From contig CM075352.1 of NCBI GenBank assembly GCA_037693485.1, positions 71,116,001 through 71,180,000 on the forward strand: a stretch of DNA of 64,000 nucleotides, in the 5' to 3' direction. Under the pieces are notes generated by a model, which did not search any database, was not told the DNA's origin, and was given only the letters and a program-made list of their open reading frames with translations. Positions 35,348 through 47,275 of the stretch are shown in pieces (position 1 is the stretch's first letter; each line of letters opens with the position of its first letter). The position numbers and the translations under genes are program-made. The DNA comes from Kitagawia praeruptora (Eukaryota > Streptophyta > Magnoliopsida > Apiales > Apiaceae).

Positions 35348-35667
35348 GTTTCGGATGAAGGTGACGTTCTTTATGTTTTTCCTGAGGATTATCGTTCTAA
35401 GCTTAAAGCTAAGTCAATTAGGATAAGGTATGAACCTCTAGTTGAAAAGACCAAGGTAATTTTGTTACTTCTTCCTATTAATATTCCTTTATAAGAATTG
35501 ATGTCGGGACATATAGTTGTATAGTTGTACATATGTTCCTAAACTAATTTATTTTTCAAATGCCAGTCAGTAGCTGATCGTGTAGTACGGTTTACCTTTG
35601 GAGCAGCATTAATCGTTTCAATTGATCTTGTTTTTGCTGCAATCGTTGTTATACTTGCGAGTAAGAG
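35348..35667 (+). pseudogene. captured two-exon fragment of a plant plastid-type membrane protein gene
   Basis: Exon 35348-35455 (36 codons: VSDEGDVLYVFPEDYRSKL...) has an AG before and GT after. Exon 35567-35667 (SVADRVVRFTFGAALIVSID..., a hydrophobic segment) also has AG and GT borders. From memory this resembles the Arabidopsis At5g03900 family (YVFP...YR.KL followed by a membrane helix). That assignment needs a search. Only a small part of the gene is present, so it is a captured fragment rather than a working gene. Confidence 0.5.
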
Positions 35668-36635
35668 GTATCACCGTATCAGTTTCAAATTATTGAGTAA
35701 TTACAGAATCTTATTCCATTGTGCTCCGAAATGATTTCCTTATATTAAGTAATCTGACCCTTTCTAAGAAAATAAATATCCAAATAATTTAGTTATAGGA
35801 GTGATAAGTGATGCATGTAGAGGGATTTGTTGTTGCTGTTGCCAGGAATGTCTATTATATCGCACAGGAGGAGCTGAAATTTGTGACTGTGGGTATGTTT
35901 GTGATTTGTTCATGGACTGTGCCTCAACTGGCACCCTTACTTTTGTTCTGCACCAGCTGCAATTTTTTTTTCGAGTAGACATGTCTTTGGTATGGTGTGC
36001 CTTTAGGTGCTGAAAGGTCTAAATTGTTGAATTTTGTGAAAGCTGGAATATATGGGGTTGATTTTCTGGTGACTTCTAGGTTTGATGTGTCGGGTGGCAT
36101 TCATAAGCAGTAATGGATGCATGCTAATTCTTTTTCATTTTCATTTATTAGGCAAAACCTGTTGTCAGGATTTTATACTCTGCAATTTATATTGCTTGTT
36201 AACTATAAGCACTAGATATACTTCTTTTTATGTTGATTTAATGTCTTTGGATTTCTTCTTTAGTGATTAATTACGATGACCAAATCAATATTTCACTAAG
36301 CCGGCTTGCTTTTCTTTAGACTGGAGAAGGACATACAATTACTTTTGGATTAGGTGCACAAAGCTCATCACTGTAAGCACTATGTTTTTCAATAGTATAG
36401 CTAGTCTACACAGAGTTACTGATAGGGCACATTAGCTCATTGCTGTTTAAATCCACAGGTGACTCTTTTCACAGTACACTATGCTGGATGCTTTTACTAT
36501 TATGATATAGTACATGTAATGGATCTGTTTGTTTAATTGATGCTAGATTACTCTAATTTATCTGAAGTATTCAACTTGTTATAGAGTTGAATTTAAGTCA
36601 TATTAGTTAGCTAATGTTTACCTGATTGCATTCAG

Positions 36636-36930
36636 GCTCTTGACAAAATCCGCTTTGAAAGCTTGACCGACAAGACCAAGCTAGATGCTCAGCCAGAGTT
36701 CTTTATCCACATTATTCCAGACAAGTCCAACAATACCTTGACTATCATTGATAGTGGTATTGGAATGACCAAGCCAGAGATCATCAAAGAAGCTGAGGAG
36801 TATAAGAAAGCAAATGTTAATAGCATTCTAAAGCAGCCATGCAATGTAGAAATAGATACGGAGGATTTGCATTGTTTATTTTTGGAACTATTTATTATCT
36901 GCTTTTTTGTTTACTTTTGGAACTTGTAAT
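36636..36930 (+). pseudogene. HSP90 fragment: captured HSP90 N-terminal exon fragment
   Basis: After an acceptor (TGCATTCAG) the frame reads ALDKIRFESLTDKTKLDAQP, then FIHIIPDKSNNTLTIIDSGIGMTK, which is the HSP90 ATP-binding domain directly after the ISNASD helix; the intron position fits plant HSP90 genes. The Asp of DSGIGMTK, an ATP contact in HSP90, is kept. After GMTK the text no longer follows HSP90 (PEIIKEAEEYKKANVNS), so a second unknown segment is fused. The frame ends at 36929. No other HSP90 exons are present. Confidence 0.8.
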
Positions 36931-38183
36931 AACGTTGTTAGTAATTACTTTTTATTGTAGAAGATGTAACTTGAAGCTAAGACTCCAATGTTGTATAGCT
37001 TGTTGGTTTATCATTGGATGATGTTGTTAGATTATTTTATTGGTGAATGAAAATAGGATTTGCATTGTGGTTGGTTTTATTTTGCTGGGAAATGCAACAT
37101 TTAAATAGTATATATTTTTTATTTTATTACTTAAAAATGTGGGCCCCATATATGGTCCCCACCCAGATGTGGGCCCCACAATTGCCCCTGTGCAAATTTG
37201 TATCATCTTTTGTAACACACAAGCTATGTTGCTATAGAATGTTTAAGATGTTGCTATAGAGGTTTTTTGTAACCACATTTGCTATGTTACCATAGGCTGT
37301 GTTTTGATGTTACCTTAGATACCTGTAGTTACTGCTGAGAACCTAACACAGCTTTATGTTACCATAGCCCAATTTTGGCCTATGGTAACTTTAAACAGGG
37401 TCTATGGTAACATAGTTTTGGAGTTGCTATAAGCAATCTATGGCGTAGTGATAATAATGTATCCTAATAGAAGAAAACAAAAGATGAAGTAGATCTAGAT
37501 CTTCGTTGCTTGTCACGAGCGTTGGTGAATCCTTCTCCAACTTGTCTTCCTTGCTTCTTTGAAAAGAACGTGTTTTTTTATGTCCCCCAAGTTATGTATT
37601 TATAGCCCCAAGTTGCCTCTCCATCAAGCAATTGCCATCTTTGAATTGGAATAGAAGTATGACAATTTCCATCTTTAAACGGGATATGATTAGCAATTTC
37701 CATGATTACAACTGATTCTGGAATGTTCCTACCGTCCAAAGTGATTGCCATATTGATTAGAAGTAGATTACAATGCATTCTCCTATTTGAAATTGAATTC
37801 AGCAAGTTTTTGTCGAGGCCAGGCGCGGCCGCGCGCACTTCCTATTGTCCCCAGGCGCGCCCGTGTTGTTCATTCAACATTGTTCCTCCAAGCGCTCGCG
37901 CGCTCCAACAGCCTATTCCAAGCGCGCCCGCGCTGTGGCTATTGATCATACAGAACTGCAACTTGCCTTTTGTTGATTTTTCCTCCGTCTTCAAATGCAA
38001 TTCCCGGCACTTGATCTATTGACCTTTAAAACACCATATAGCTACTGGAAAGCCTGCAAATGATGTCCTACACAATTTTACACAAAAACTCGTTAAAACA
38101 CACGATTACTTGAGATCAAGACACCAATTTAAGCCGAAATGGAATGATCCAAGAGGATATAAAATCCACTTATCAAGTACCTA

Positions 38184-39318
38184 CATTGTTTTAATGTAAG
38201 AATGAAGGGAGACCATGTGGAAGAATCCTCCAGGTGCCAGCTGTTGGCAGCAACCCTTAGTGGAAATGCTTGCCTGTGGTTTGAGCAGCTTCCAGTGAAA
38301 TATCCGGAATCATGGGAACAGACGGGAGAGCAATTCGTAACACGCTTTCAGGCTCCCATAATGTTCATACCGATTGAAGAAAGACTAGCAAGTATTAAAC
38401 AAAGGGATAGTGAGTCTTTAATGGCGTATATCCATCGATTCAACAATGAGGTTTCCAAGATGAAGAAAACACTCGAAGAAATGTTCCGAGGCTTCCTTAT
38501 TGCAGGAATCAAGCCGGATAGCCGATTTCTGAGGGTACTCCACAAACATGAACCAAAAACCCTAGCTGATGTTTGCTCTTTGGCAAAGACAAAAAAGAAG
38601 AAAGGAAGGTTCAATAAGGATCTTACAAAGGCCTTTGGGGGTACAGGACCAGGAAGTGGATGCTTGGGAAAGCGAAACAGGTTTCCAGCACCAAAGATGG
38701 AACCCCTACAAAAAGAATTTGAGCAGACACAATTCTTTGTGGGAGAAACCCCGAAACAAATGATGGGTTTACCCCCACGGATGTGAGCTCTATCACAACT
38801 AAGGCACAACGCGAAAGCCAAACCCCGTTGAAGCCGATTATCATAAATTCAGAAGGTACACACCTTTAAAAGTCTCTACAGAACACATCTACGAGGCGAT
38901 GAAGATGCAATCCTTTGGATTGCCTCTTCAAAGACACCAACTAAGCGGGCCATACCCTAAGAATTACTGTGCATTCCATGGTGCATATGGGCACGAGACT
39001 TCTATTTGTGGACACCTTAGGGATTACATCGAGAGATTGATCAGAAAAGGATATCTACGTGAGTTTGTTGCCTCAGCATTGGAAGCACCAGTGGAGAACA
39101 TAACTGATCATACTGAGGTCGGGAAAATTCGAGAAGCTAAAAAGGGTTACTATCCCAGAAGCCCTAACAAAGAGGCTACAGATGGTAATAATAAAGGGGC
39201 TAGCTCCAAAGAAGAGAAGCATATGGGGATGCCCAAACCTCAATACTTACACGGTGGAAGGGATCATGGTAGCCCTGGATCCGGTAGCCCTGAATCCGGT
39301 AGCCCTGAAATCCGGTAG
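38184..39318 (+). pseudogene. C-terminal gag of element B
   Basis: Resumes directly after A2 with YLHCFNVRMKGDHVEE. The capsid domain continues through LAATLSGNACLWFEQLP and FRGFLIAGIKPD, then stops at 38786. Another frame (38899-39318) gives the knuckle YCAFHGAYGHETSICGH (CX2HX4HX4C) and RLIRKGYL, as in the Tat gags of elements A and D. It ends in GSP repeats from the minisatellite. There is no protease or RT afterwards. Confidence 0.75.
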
Positions 39319-39482
39319 TCCTGAACTTGATCTCCTCCAAGCTTACGATTCGGAAGCCCGGGATCCGGTAGCCCTGGTTCCAGAAACCCTGGATCCGGTA
39401 GCCCTGAATCCGGTAGCCCTGGATTCGGTAGCCCTGGATCCGGTAGCCCTAAAAATTGGAAGCCCTGGATCCGGTAGCCCCG
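39268..39482 (+). repeat. minisatellite of about 15-bp GATCCGGTAGCCCTG units
   Basis: About a dozen imperfect copies of GGATCCGGTAGCCCTG lie at the end of the gag remnant of B. Small frames through it (Gly-Ser-Pro or Leu-Pro-Asp repeats) are by-products. Confidence 0.85.
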
Positions 39483-39692
39483 AAGACAAAACACCAAGGA
39501 GCTAGACTGACCAGTCACATGATTGGATTGGGGTCCCAAGGAAGACACCCTAAATTGCCACCCATCAGGAAGCCCTAGCAGAAGGCCTCTTTTGGGCATA
39601 GGCTCAATGATATACAACTTATTAGTTGTAGCTGTGTAACTTTGAACTCAGTTATCATGAATTTTGTCATTCGTAGTCACTCGGGGGGCAGC
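39483..39692 (+). other. post-gag region of element B before the C insertion
   Basis: Non-coding. CTTATTAGTTGTAGCT and the G-run in CTCGGGGGGCAGC correspond to the start of the post-integrase region in element D (47330-47410). Confidence 0.55.
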
Positions 39693-40169
39693 TGATAAGT
39701 GGATTTTATATCCACTATTTACCTTCCGTTTAGACTTTAATCGTTTGCAAGTTCTTGAGTTTCGTTGTCATTTGATATGTTTTTGTGTAAATTGTGTAGG
39801 TTGAGTCGTTGAAAGCATTATGGTGCTCAATCGAATTAATGGTGGTGAATTTTTGTTGACTGAAGAAGACAAGTGCAGAAGTAATGCATAGCAAGAAATC
39901 AAGTAATTGAGTGGCAGCAGAAGTCGAGCAAATTCCAGGGATCTCAAGGCGCAATGGTGCGAGGGAGAGCGCAGTGACGCAGGAGGGACTGGCGTAATGG
40001 CGCTGTTGGAGGCGCTGTGACGCAGCAGTGCAAGGCGCAATGGCGCAAGGACAGGCGCAATGGCGCTGGGTCGCGTGTTGTCCAGGAGGAATCAAGCGCA
40101 GGGGCGCTTAAATGGGAGCAGTTGCGCTCGAATTCATTCTCCGGTTTATTTTTGGATTGTTTTTATCGG

Positions 40170-41063
40170 TGTTGTGCCCAAAATCCGCCTTGGACTTGAT
40201 TTAAGGCCCACTAAGGTTATGGACTCGAAACAGGTGGATATGGATGGATAGATGGAGCTAAGGGGTAAGTATGGTAATGTAGTATGCCTTATAAATAGAC
40301 TGGAGGACAGGATTCTGGCATCTAGTTTGAGGTATGTTCATGCAGGGATGCATGCATATGAACCCCGGATAAGGGTGAAACTGTGTGAAGGCCAGGCAGG
40401 GGTTCGCCTGGGTAGCAGATGGCCAGGTTGGGGGTACGCGCATGAACCCCAAAGGTTTCCAGAAAATAAACCAGCGGGCTCATAATCACCTATATTATAG
40501 GAGATTGGATAATGCACGTCGTATCATCCTTCAGGATATCTCCTAAACAACAGGAACGGCATAACAGTAACAATTATCAAGGATTAACATCATATATATA
40601 TGGAATATATATATATGCGTGTATGTATCGATATACCACAGAAAAAACGGGAATTTATCAGAAGGCTAACAAACCGGATAATCAGGTGGATGGTGATAAA
40701 GGATCATGGCAGGTTGGTTAGGGAGGATGAGGCTTATCATATCGTGGGAATTATCAAAGAACTACATTGGACTTGATCCCTTATAAATATGAGGGTATGT
40801 AGGCCATTTGCAGGGGTTAGACACACATACACACCTCTAACACTTGCTCCTAGCTGTGAATATTGGATTGAATAGGTCATATTCGATCATCATAGCCTGG
40901 AGTACCTTGCAAATTCAGTCCATAAAATCATTACCCTTCCATTCGAATTAGGGTTTATGAAACTAGGGTTTGTGGCTTGTATTTCGGTTTATTTAAATTA
41001 TTATTCCTGGATTATTCTTGTTAAATTCTTATTGAAGTGTTGTACCAATTTTCCCTCACAACA
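40170..41063 (+). repeat. 5' LTR of element D
   Basis: 894 bp from TGTTGTGCCCAAAATCC to CCCTCACAACA, with two TATA-like sites, TATAAATA at 40290-40297 and 40782-40789. Confidence 0.95.
40782..40789 (+). promoter_or_regulatory. TATA boxes in the 5' LTR of element D
   Basis: TATAAATA here and again at 40290-40297. The downstream site lies in a segment shared with the LTR of element B, where it has been lost, so it may be the main promoter. Which one is used is unknown. Confidence 0.5.
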
Positions 41064-41067
41064 TTTG

Positions 41068-41085
41068 TGGCGCTAGAAGGAGGGG
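41068..41085 (+). other. primer-binding site of element D
   Basis: TGGCGCTAGAAGGAGGGG lies four bases after the LTR end and is the same as in element B. The primer tRNA was not identified. Confidence 0.65.
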
Positions 41086-41111
41086 CCTGGTTTTATCTCT
41101 TGAGGGAAGAG

Positions 41112-44100
41112 ATGTCTCGGAAATCTGGTGATGATCGTACACCGGAGGTTGGACGAAGTGATGAGGACAGGGAACATGATGGTGAAGTCACGAATAGGGA
41201 ACTTAGAGAAAAGTTGAGGAAGATGGAGAAGAAAGTCGTTTCTTTAAAAAAGAAATCTGAAAAGCTGAAGAAATGGAAGCAAGAACAGGGTTCCAAGGAA
41301 CGAAAGGTGAAGAAAAAGGTGGTTACGCTAGTTCGGTTAGATTTCGACAGTGATGAGGAGGAGTCGGAAAAAGAGGCCTCACAGAAAGGATTTTCTGATG
41401 TGGAGACGGACCAAACAGACCCAGACTGGAATGAAGGAGAAGAGGAGGTACGACAATCACAGGGTTCACCCACCCGTAGCCTGAGTGTCTTCGACAGATT
41501 GGGCAATAAGATGGACGTCAAAGATTTACGTCACAAACTTAATGGGAAGAAGGAAAGACAGAACAGGAAAGCCCCAGAGGCGAAGTCACAAGGATCTCAT
41601 AGCTACAGAAGGGATAAATCCGTTTCCAGGTCTGGTAGACAATCTAAAGGGGGTAATGATGAGCGAAGCTGCAGTTCCCGACATAACCCCAATTACAGTG
41701 ATGACGACCTGGGTTTAGCTGAGGACTCTTGCGGTGATGACAACCAGTTCACAGATGAGGAGAATGAGCACTACAAAGTAAAGGATCTGCGTGAGGCATT
41801 AAAGAAGCTGAAGATGGAAAAACAGTCGCTAGAAGGCTTGACAGTGGCTTCACCCTTTACTAAGAAAGTGAGGGATTCGCCACTTCCACCAAAATACAGG
41901 GGGGTGGGAGACCTAAAGTTCAGTGGAACCACTGATCCAGTAGAATATCTCAGCCGATTTGATACGGAAATGGAAGTATATCAGGTGAAAGACCTAACGA
42001 AGTGTCGCTTATTGGCTGCTACGCTAAGAGACAGTGCTCATCAATGGTTCAAGAGGCTACGTCCAAATTCTATCCAATCTTGGAGGCAAATGAGTGAAAT
42101 GTTCGTGACCCAATTTCGGGCTTCGGTTGCATTCGCACCCCCAGCCAACACTCTGGCGAACATCAAGCAGGAAAGGAATGAGACCCTCACTGAATATTTC
42201 AAGCGGTTTAATGCAGAGGTTCCTAAGGTGAGGAAGACCACAGATGAAACCTATAAGAATTTCTTGATTGCGGGCGTACGCCCAGGTACTGATTTCTGGA
42301 AGGAGCTACAAGGGGCGGAGCCCAAAACTTTGGCAGACTTCTACGCCAAAGCAGAAACTCACAAGGTGGTTGAAGAGTCACTGGCTAAACTTGAGAAAAG
42401 TCGAAGTTCAAGGGAATGGAGCAGGAGCAAGAGGCGTAGGTCATATAGCCCAAAAGATAGGGGGTACCACAAACGAACCTCCTATGGTGGAAGCTCCTCT
42501 ACCAGAAACACCCATCGTGATGACAAGACAGCTCCTATAACGGTGAATGCAACCAATACAGGAAGGACAGTAAATTACAAATATCCCACTAGGAAGGACT
42601 CTCAGGGTTCGGGCAGGTATACCGAGTACACCCCGCTCACGGCTTCCATTGAACAGGTGTATGAAGTTGGGAACAAGGCAGGAATGTTTAGGAAGCCAGT
42701 AAGAAATGGACCTCCAGGGAATAAAAATGAAGGACGGTATTGTGCTTTTCACGATGCCAATGGACATGAAACGGCGGAATGTCGTCATTTGAAGGACCAC
42801 ATTGAAGACCTTATAAGAAGGGGTTATCTCACCGAGTTCGTAGCTCCGGAAGCCAAAGGAGACAAGAATGACAGAATTCACAAAGAAACTGAAAAGGTGA
42901 ATCCTGAACGCCTTACAAGAGCCAACAGTATCCGCACTATAATTGGTGGACCGTATATCGGGGGTACCAGCAGGAATGCCCAGAAAAATTATGCCCGGGA
43001 AGCAAGGGGCGTACCCCTCACGAATGTGTATAACCTGTCTGAAAGGCCACCCAAGCTTTTTAAAGGTATGACAGTCGACATAACGTTCACCGAAGAGGAT
43101 GCCAGGCACGTTCACCACCCCCATAACGATGCTTTGGTAATTAAGGCTGCGATCGGAGGCTTGAACGTACACCGAGTGCTGGTGGATAACGGAAGCTCGG
43201 TAAACATTTTGGCATATAGCACTTACCAGAAAATGGGGTTACTTGACAAAGAAATGGCTCCTTCTTACAATGAATTGTACGGATTTACCGGCAACCCTGT
43301 ACAAATTGTGGGGCGAGTGAAACTCCCTCTCACTTTGGGGGAGGAACCCCGGTCAGCTACACAAGTGGTGGAATTCATGGTGGTAAATGAAGACATCTCC
43401 TATAATGGGATACTCGGAAGGCCGATGTTAAAGGAAATGCGGGTAGTGACATCCATTTATCATCTGTCAATGAAATTCCCAACTCCCGGAGGAATTGGGT
43501 GTGTTCAGGGATGTCAATCAGATTCAAGGGAGTGCTATAGTAAAGCCCTGCATACAGCTGAACAAGCTTGCAAACATCTGTTGTTGGTGGATGGGGGTAC
43601 CTCGGAACAATGCTATCGTTACTTGGACCCCGGCACAGGGAGGGGAGATGAATCTTTGCGTCGAAAGGAAGCAAGACAAGAAAGAGACATGTGTAATGTT
43701 ATTATGATTGTACAACACCCAGGCGAGGAGCCCTATACGGATGTTGCACCTTTTCAGGGGGTAGGTACCCCTAACGGGATACTAATGTTGGAAGCCCCGA
43801 AATTTCAAAATTCCAAAACTGAAGAGCCACTGATTGAGGGTATAGTGGAAGAAGTGCATGACAGTGATTTTGAAAGTGTGGATAATGGAGACGATCTGAA
43901 GGGATCAATGAAGGCCGATGGTCAGGTGGTGGAACCCCACCAGGGTGCAGAACAGGTGAACCCAGTGGAAATTGACCTTGACCCCCGAATGCCCGAAGCC
44001 AAGGAAAAGACTGGGGCAGCTGAAGACACTCTATCTATCTTGGTGGATGCAGCTGATCCTACTAAGGAGTTGAAGATTGGCAAACAGTTGAAACCTGAAG

Positions 44101-46559
44101 TCCAGGAAGCACTGGTGGTATTTCTAAGAAACAACTTAGACGTATTTGCATGGAGCCATGAGGACATGGTGGGAATAGATTCGAGGGTGATGTGTCACCG
44201 TTTGAACATTGATCCAGACATGAAGGCCGTAAGGCAGAAAAGGAGAGCAATAAGTGGGGAAAGGGCCGTCGCCCTGAAAGAAGAGGTAGACAGACTGTTG
44301 AAGGCCAAGCTAGTAAAGGAATCATTCTACCCCATGTGGTTGGCAAACCCGGTCTTGGTAAAGAAGCCCAATGGCAAATGGCGTACGTGCGTTGATTTCA
44401 CTGACTTGAATAAAGCATGTCCCAAGGACAGCTTTCCGCTTCCGCGTATTGATCAACTAGTCGATGCTACGGCTGGTCATGCCTTGCTAAGTTTCATGGA
44501 TGCGTATTCAGGTTACAATCAAATTCCGATGTATGAACCCGACCAAGAACATACTTCCTTTATCACAGATAGAGGACTCTACTGCTATATCGGGATGCCT
44601 TTCGGGCTGTTGAACGCTGGAGCAACCTACCAAAGGCTGGTCAACAAGATGTTTAAAGACCAGATTGGAAAAACTATGGAAGTATACGTGGACGATATGT
44701 TGGTAAAATCCAAGGTAGCAGGCGACCATGTTGCCCACCTCACTGAAATGTTTGGCATCCTAAGGAAATTCAGGATGAAGTTGAACCCCCAAAAATGTGT
44801 GTTTGGGGTGGAATCTGGAAAATTCTTGGGTTTCATTGTGAATCATCGAGGAATCGAAGCCAATCCTGCTAAAATAAAAGCACTAGTTGAAATGAGATCC
44901 CCTCGAAGTGTGAAGGAAGTTCAAAGCCTTACCGGACGGGTGGCAGCCTTGAACAGGTTTATCTCCAAGTCCTCGGACAGATGTCGAGAATTCTTTGCAG
45001 CTATCAAGAAGAGAAAAGGCTTTGAGTGGACGCCTGAATGTGAAGCTGCCTTCACCAAATTGAAGGAACAATTAGGAAGCCCTCCGTTGCTGGCAAAGCC
45101 AATAGAGGGTGAAACCCTGATTTTGTATTTGGCGGTTTCTGAGCACTCTATTAGTTCTGTTTTGGTTCGTGAGGAAGATCAAACCCAGTACCCTGTGTAT
45201 TATGTGAGCAAGAGGCTTCTGGATGCTGAAACCAGGTATGCAAACATGGAGAAGCTAGCCTACGCGTTGATTCTGACATCAAGAAAGTTAAGGCCATACT
45301 TTCAGGCGCACACGATAGAGGTACGAACCTCATTCCCACTGAGGCAGGTCCTGCACAAACCTGAAGCCTCAGGTAGGTTGATGAAATGGGCTGTGGAGTT
45401 AGGTCAATTTGATGTTGAATTCAAGCCAAGAACAGCTATCAAGGGACAGGCACTTGCTGATTTCTTATTGGAATTCCCACCATCCTTTGAGGTGGAAACC
45501 AAGGAAACCGTGAGGGAACCTCTGGAGAAGGAAGCCCCGACAGAAAATTGCGCACCATGGTGGACCCTCTATGTGGATGGAGCCGTGAATGGAAATGGGG
45601 CAGGTGCTGGTATAGTCCTAATAAGCCCCGAAGGCCACAAGCTGCAGAGCTCAATTCATTTCACATTCAAGGCTACAAACAACGATGCTGAATATGAAGC
45701 CCTGATTGCGGGGCTGAAGCTGGCACTTGAAATGAAAGTGACAAATATGACTGTGTTCAGTGACTCCATGTTGGTAGTGGGACACATCAGAAGTAACTTT
45801 CAAGCTAGGGGTCCACGCACTGATCTATACATGAGGTACGCTCAAGAGCTGATGAGCAAGTTTGGAGAAATCAATCTGGTGCAAATTCCAAGGACGGAAA
45901 ACTCAAGTGCAGATGCCTTGGCAAAAATGGGTTCTAATAGGGAAGCAACTATGCTAGGGGTGATACCGTTAGAAATACAACAACAACCTAGCATTCCAAG
46001 GATCGATTGTATGGATGTCGAGGTTCAAGTAGAGGACACATGGATCACTCCCATCTTGAAGTACATAACAAAAGGGGTTCTGCCAGCTGAAAAAGATGAA
46101 GCCCGGAGAATGAAGTATAAGGCTACGCGTTATGCCTTATATGATGGAAAGCTGTACAAGAGAGGCTTCAACAAACCACTTCTACGATGTATAGCAGGCA
46201 GTGAATGTGAATATATTATGAGGGAGGTGCATGAAGGCATATGTGGAAACCATTCTGGAGGAACCTCATTGGCCCATAAGATACTTCGACAGGGGTACTA
46301 CTGGCCAACCTTACAGCAGGATGCGCACCAATTCTCAAAGGCATGTGATCGATGCCAAAGGTATGCCAACTCAAATAGGAATCCTGCTGTGCCACTAAAG
46401 CCACTCTCTAGCCCATGGCCTTTTGCTGTTTGGGGAATTGACCTGATTGGAGAACTCCCCAAGGGGAAGGGAGGAGTAAAGTACGCCGTTGTAGCCGTGG
46501 ATTATTTTACAAAGTGGGCAGAGGCTGAACCCTGGCTACGATCACTGCAGCCAAATTAA
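41112..46559 (+). pseudogene. gag-pol of element D up to the integrase frameshift
   Basis: The frame is open from 41037, but the first ATG outside the LTR is at 41112 (MSRKSGDDRTPE), about 1815 codons. A Lys/Glu-rich coiled coil (41200-41330) precedes the gag capsid domain (about 41910-42310, TTDPVEYL). Next come a CX2HX4HX4C knuckle YCAFHDANGHETAEC (from 42739), protease with DNGSS (near 43185), RT with YVDD (near 44690), a degenerate first RNase H (LAVSEHSISSVL, near 45130), a second RNase H with VDGA, NNDAEYEAL, SDSMLVV and ADAL (45570-45920), and the integrase finger with the first catalytic Asp (WGIDLIGE, near 46440). Shortly after DYFTKWAEAE the frame shifts and ends at 46559. The remainder lies in another frame. 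One missing base near 46530 would explain it. Confidence 0.9.
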
Positions 46560-47275
46560 AGGAGTTTGTATTTCGAGCAATTATATGCCGATATGGGATC
46601 CCCTATAAGTTGATATCTGACAATGGCAAGCAATTTGATAGCAAGGAAATGAGGGGTTTGTGTGAAGATCTCGGAATTGTCAAGGGCTTCTCTGCAGTCT
46701 GCCACCCCCAAAGCAATGGTCAGACTGAAGCCATCAATAAAATCATTAAACATACTTTAAAGGCAAAGTTGGAGGATAAAAAAGGTTGCTGGCCAGAGGA
46801 ACTTCCCATGGTGTTATGGTCTTACAACACAACACCTAGGACTACAACTGGTGAATCCCCATTCACACTAACTTATGGGTGCAAAGCAATGATACCCGTG
46901 GAGATCGGTGCCGGTTCATTTAGGAGAGATAACTTTAATCCCATGGAAAATGAAGTTAATCATCGTTTGTACTTGGATTTGGTGGAAGAGGTTCGTACAA
47001 CCTCTCAGCTGAAGCTTGCAGCTTATCAACAAAGGACTCGCAAGTACTTTGATGGCAGGGTTCGAGCACGACCCTTAAAGGTTGGTGATCTGGTTTTAAG
47101 GAAGATGATGCCTAACATGAGGACTCCAGGATATGGGGCCTTTGAGGCAAATTGGGAAGGCCCATATGTGATCAAATCGGTCTTATGGGAAGGAACTTAT
47201 CATTTGGAGGATTTGGACGGGAAACTAATCCCAAGGGCATGGAACGCCGAACATCTTAAGAAATATTACCAGTAG
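46560..47275 (+). pseudogene. C-terminal integrase of element D, shifted frame
   Basis: Continues the integrase core: CRYGIPYKLISDNGKQFD with the second catalytic Asp (near 46617), HPQSNGQTEAINK with the catalytic Glu (near 46728), and the C-terminal domain with LKVGDLVLRKM and NWEGPYVIKSV, ending HLKKYYQ at 47275. No chromodomain. A separate ATG-started frame begins at 46610 but would lack the zinc finger and first Asp, so it is not an independent enzyme. Confidence 0.9.

Larger units (their letters stand above)
33445..37450. mobile_element. non-autonomous CACTA transposon carrying host gene fragments
   Basis: Starts CACTACGCCATAGATGGCC and ends with the inverted GGCGTAGTG, flanked by a 3-bp ATA duplication (33442-33444, 37451-37453). 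The intact LTR copy at about 27568 gives the empty site. Subterminal words such as GTTACCATAG and TGTTGCTATAG recur near both ends, as in CACTA elements. No transposase was seen. The interior holds spliced-looking fragments at 35348-35455, 35567-35667 and 36636-36785 and a leader-like CT-rich segment at 34490-34560. Confidence 0.9.
26749..38175 (-). mobile_element. element A2: Athila-like gypsy element with gag-protease but no pol
   Basis: LTRs 26749-28291 and 32618-38175; the latter carries a CACTA insertion, net 1549 bp. A primer site matching tRNA-Asp adjoins the right LTR and a purine tract adjoins the left one, so the sense strand is minus. The internal 4.3 kb codes only for gag, protease and a basic tail. 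It splits the gag of B between PVE and YLHCF codons. A target duplication AGTAC is plausible (38176-38180), but the left copy is degraded and the outermost bases of the left LTR look lost. LTRs differ at roughly 2 percent by eye. Confidence 0.85.
32618..38175 (-). repeat. 5' LTR of element A2, interrupted by CACTA
   Basis: Begins TGTTAACACAAAATC on the plus strand and ends CACTTATCA. Split by the transposon at 33445-37450. The minus-strand TATAAATA lies at 37597-37604. Confidence 0.85.

Noticed and set aside
36780..36860. EAEEYKK segment as an HSP70 C-terminal helix
   Set aside because: Too short and lacks neighbouring HSP70 text; left as unidentified.
39264..39617. Leu-Pro-Asp repeat protein on the minus strand
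   Set aside because: Produced by the 15-bp minisatellite.
42441..43172. 243-codon minus-strand frame
   Set aside because: Lies opposite the gag and protease of element D, with no domain; judged a shadow.
46610..47275. Independent integrase gene starting at 46610
   Set aside because: It lacks the zinc finger and first catalytic Asp and continues the shifted frame of D pol.
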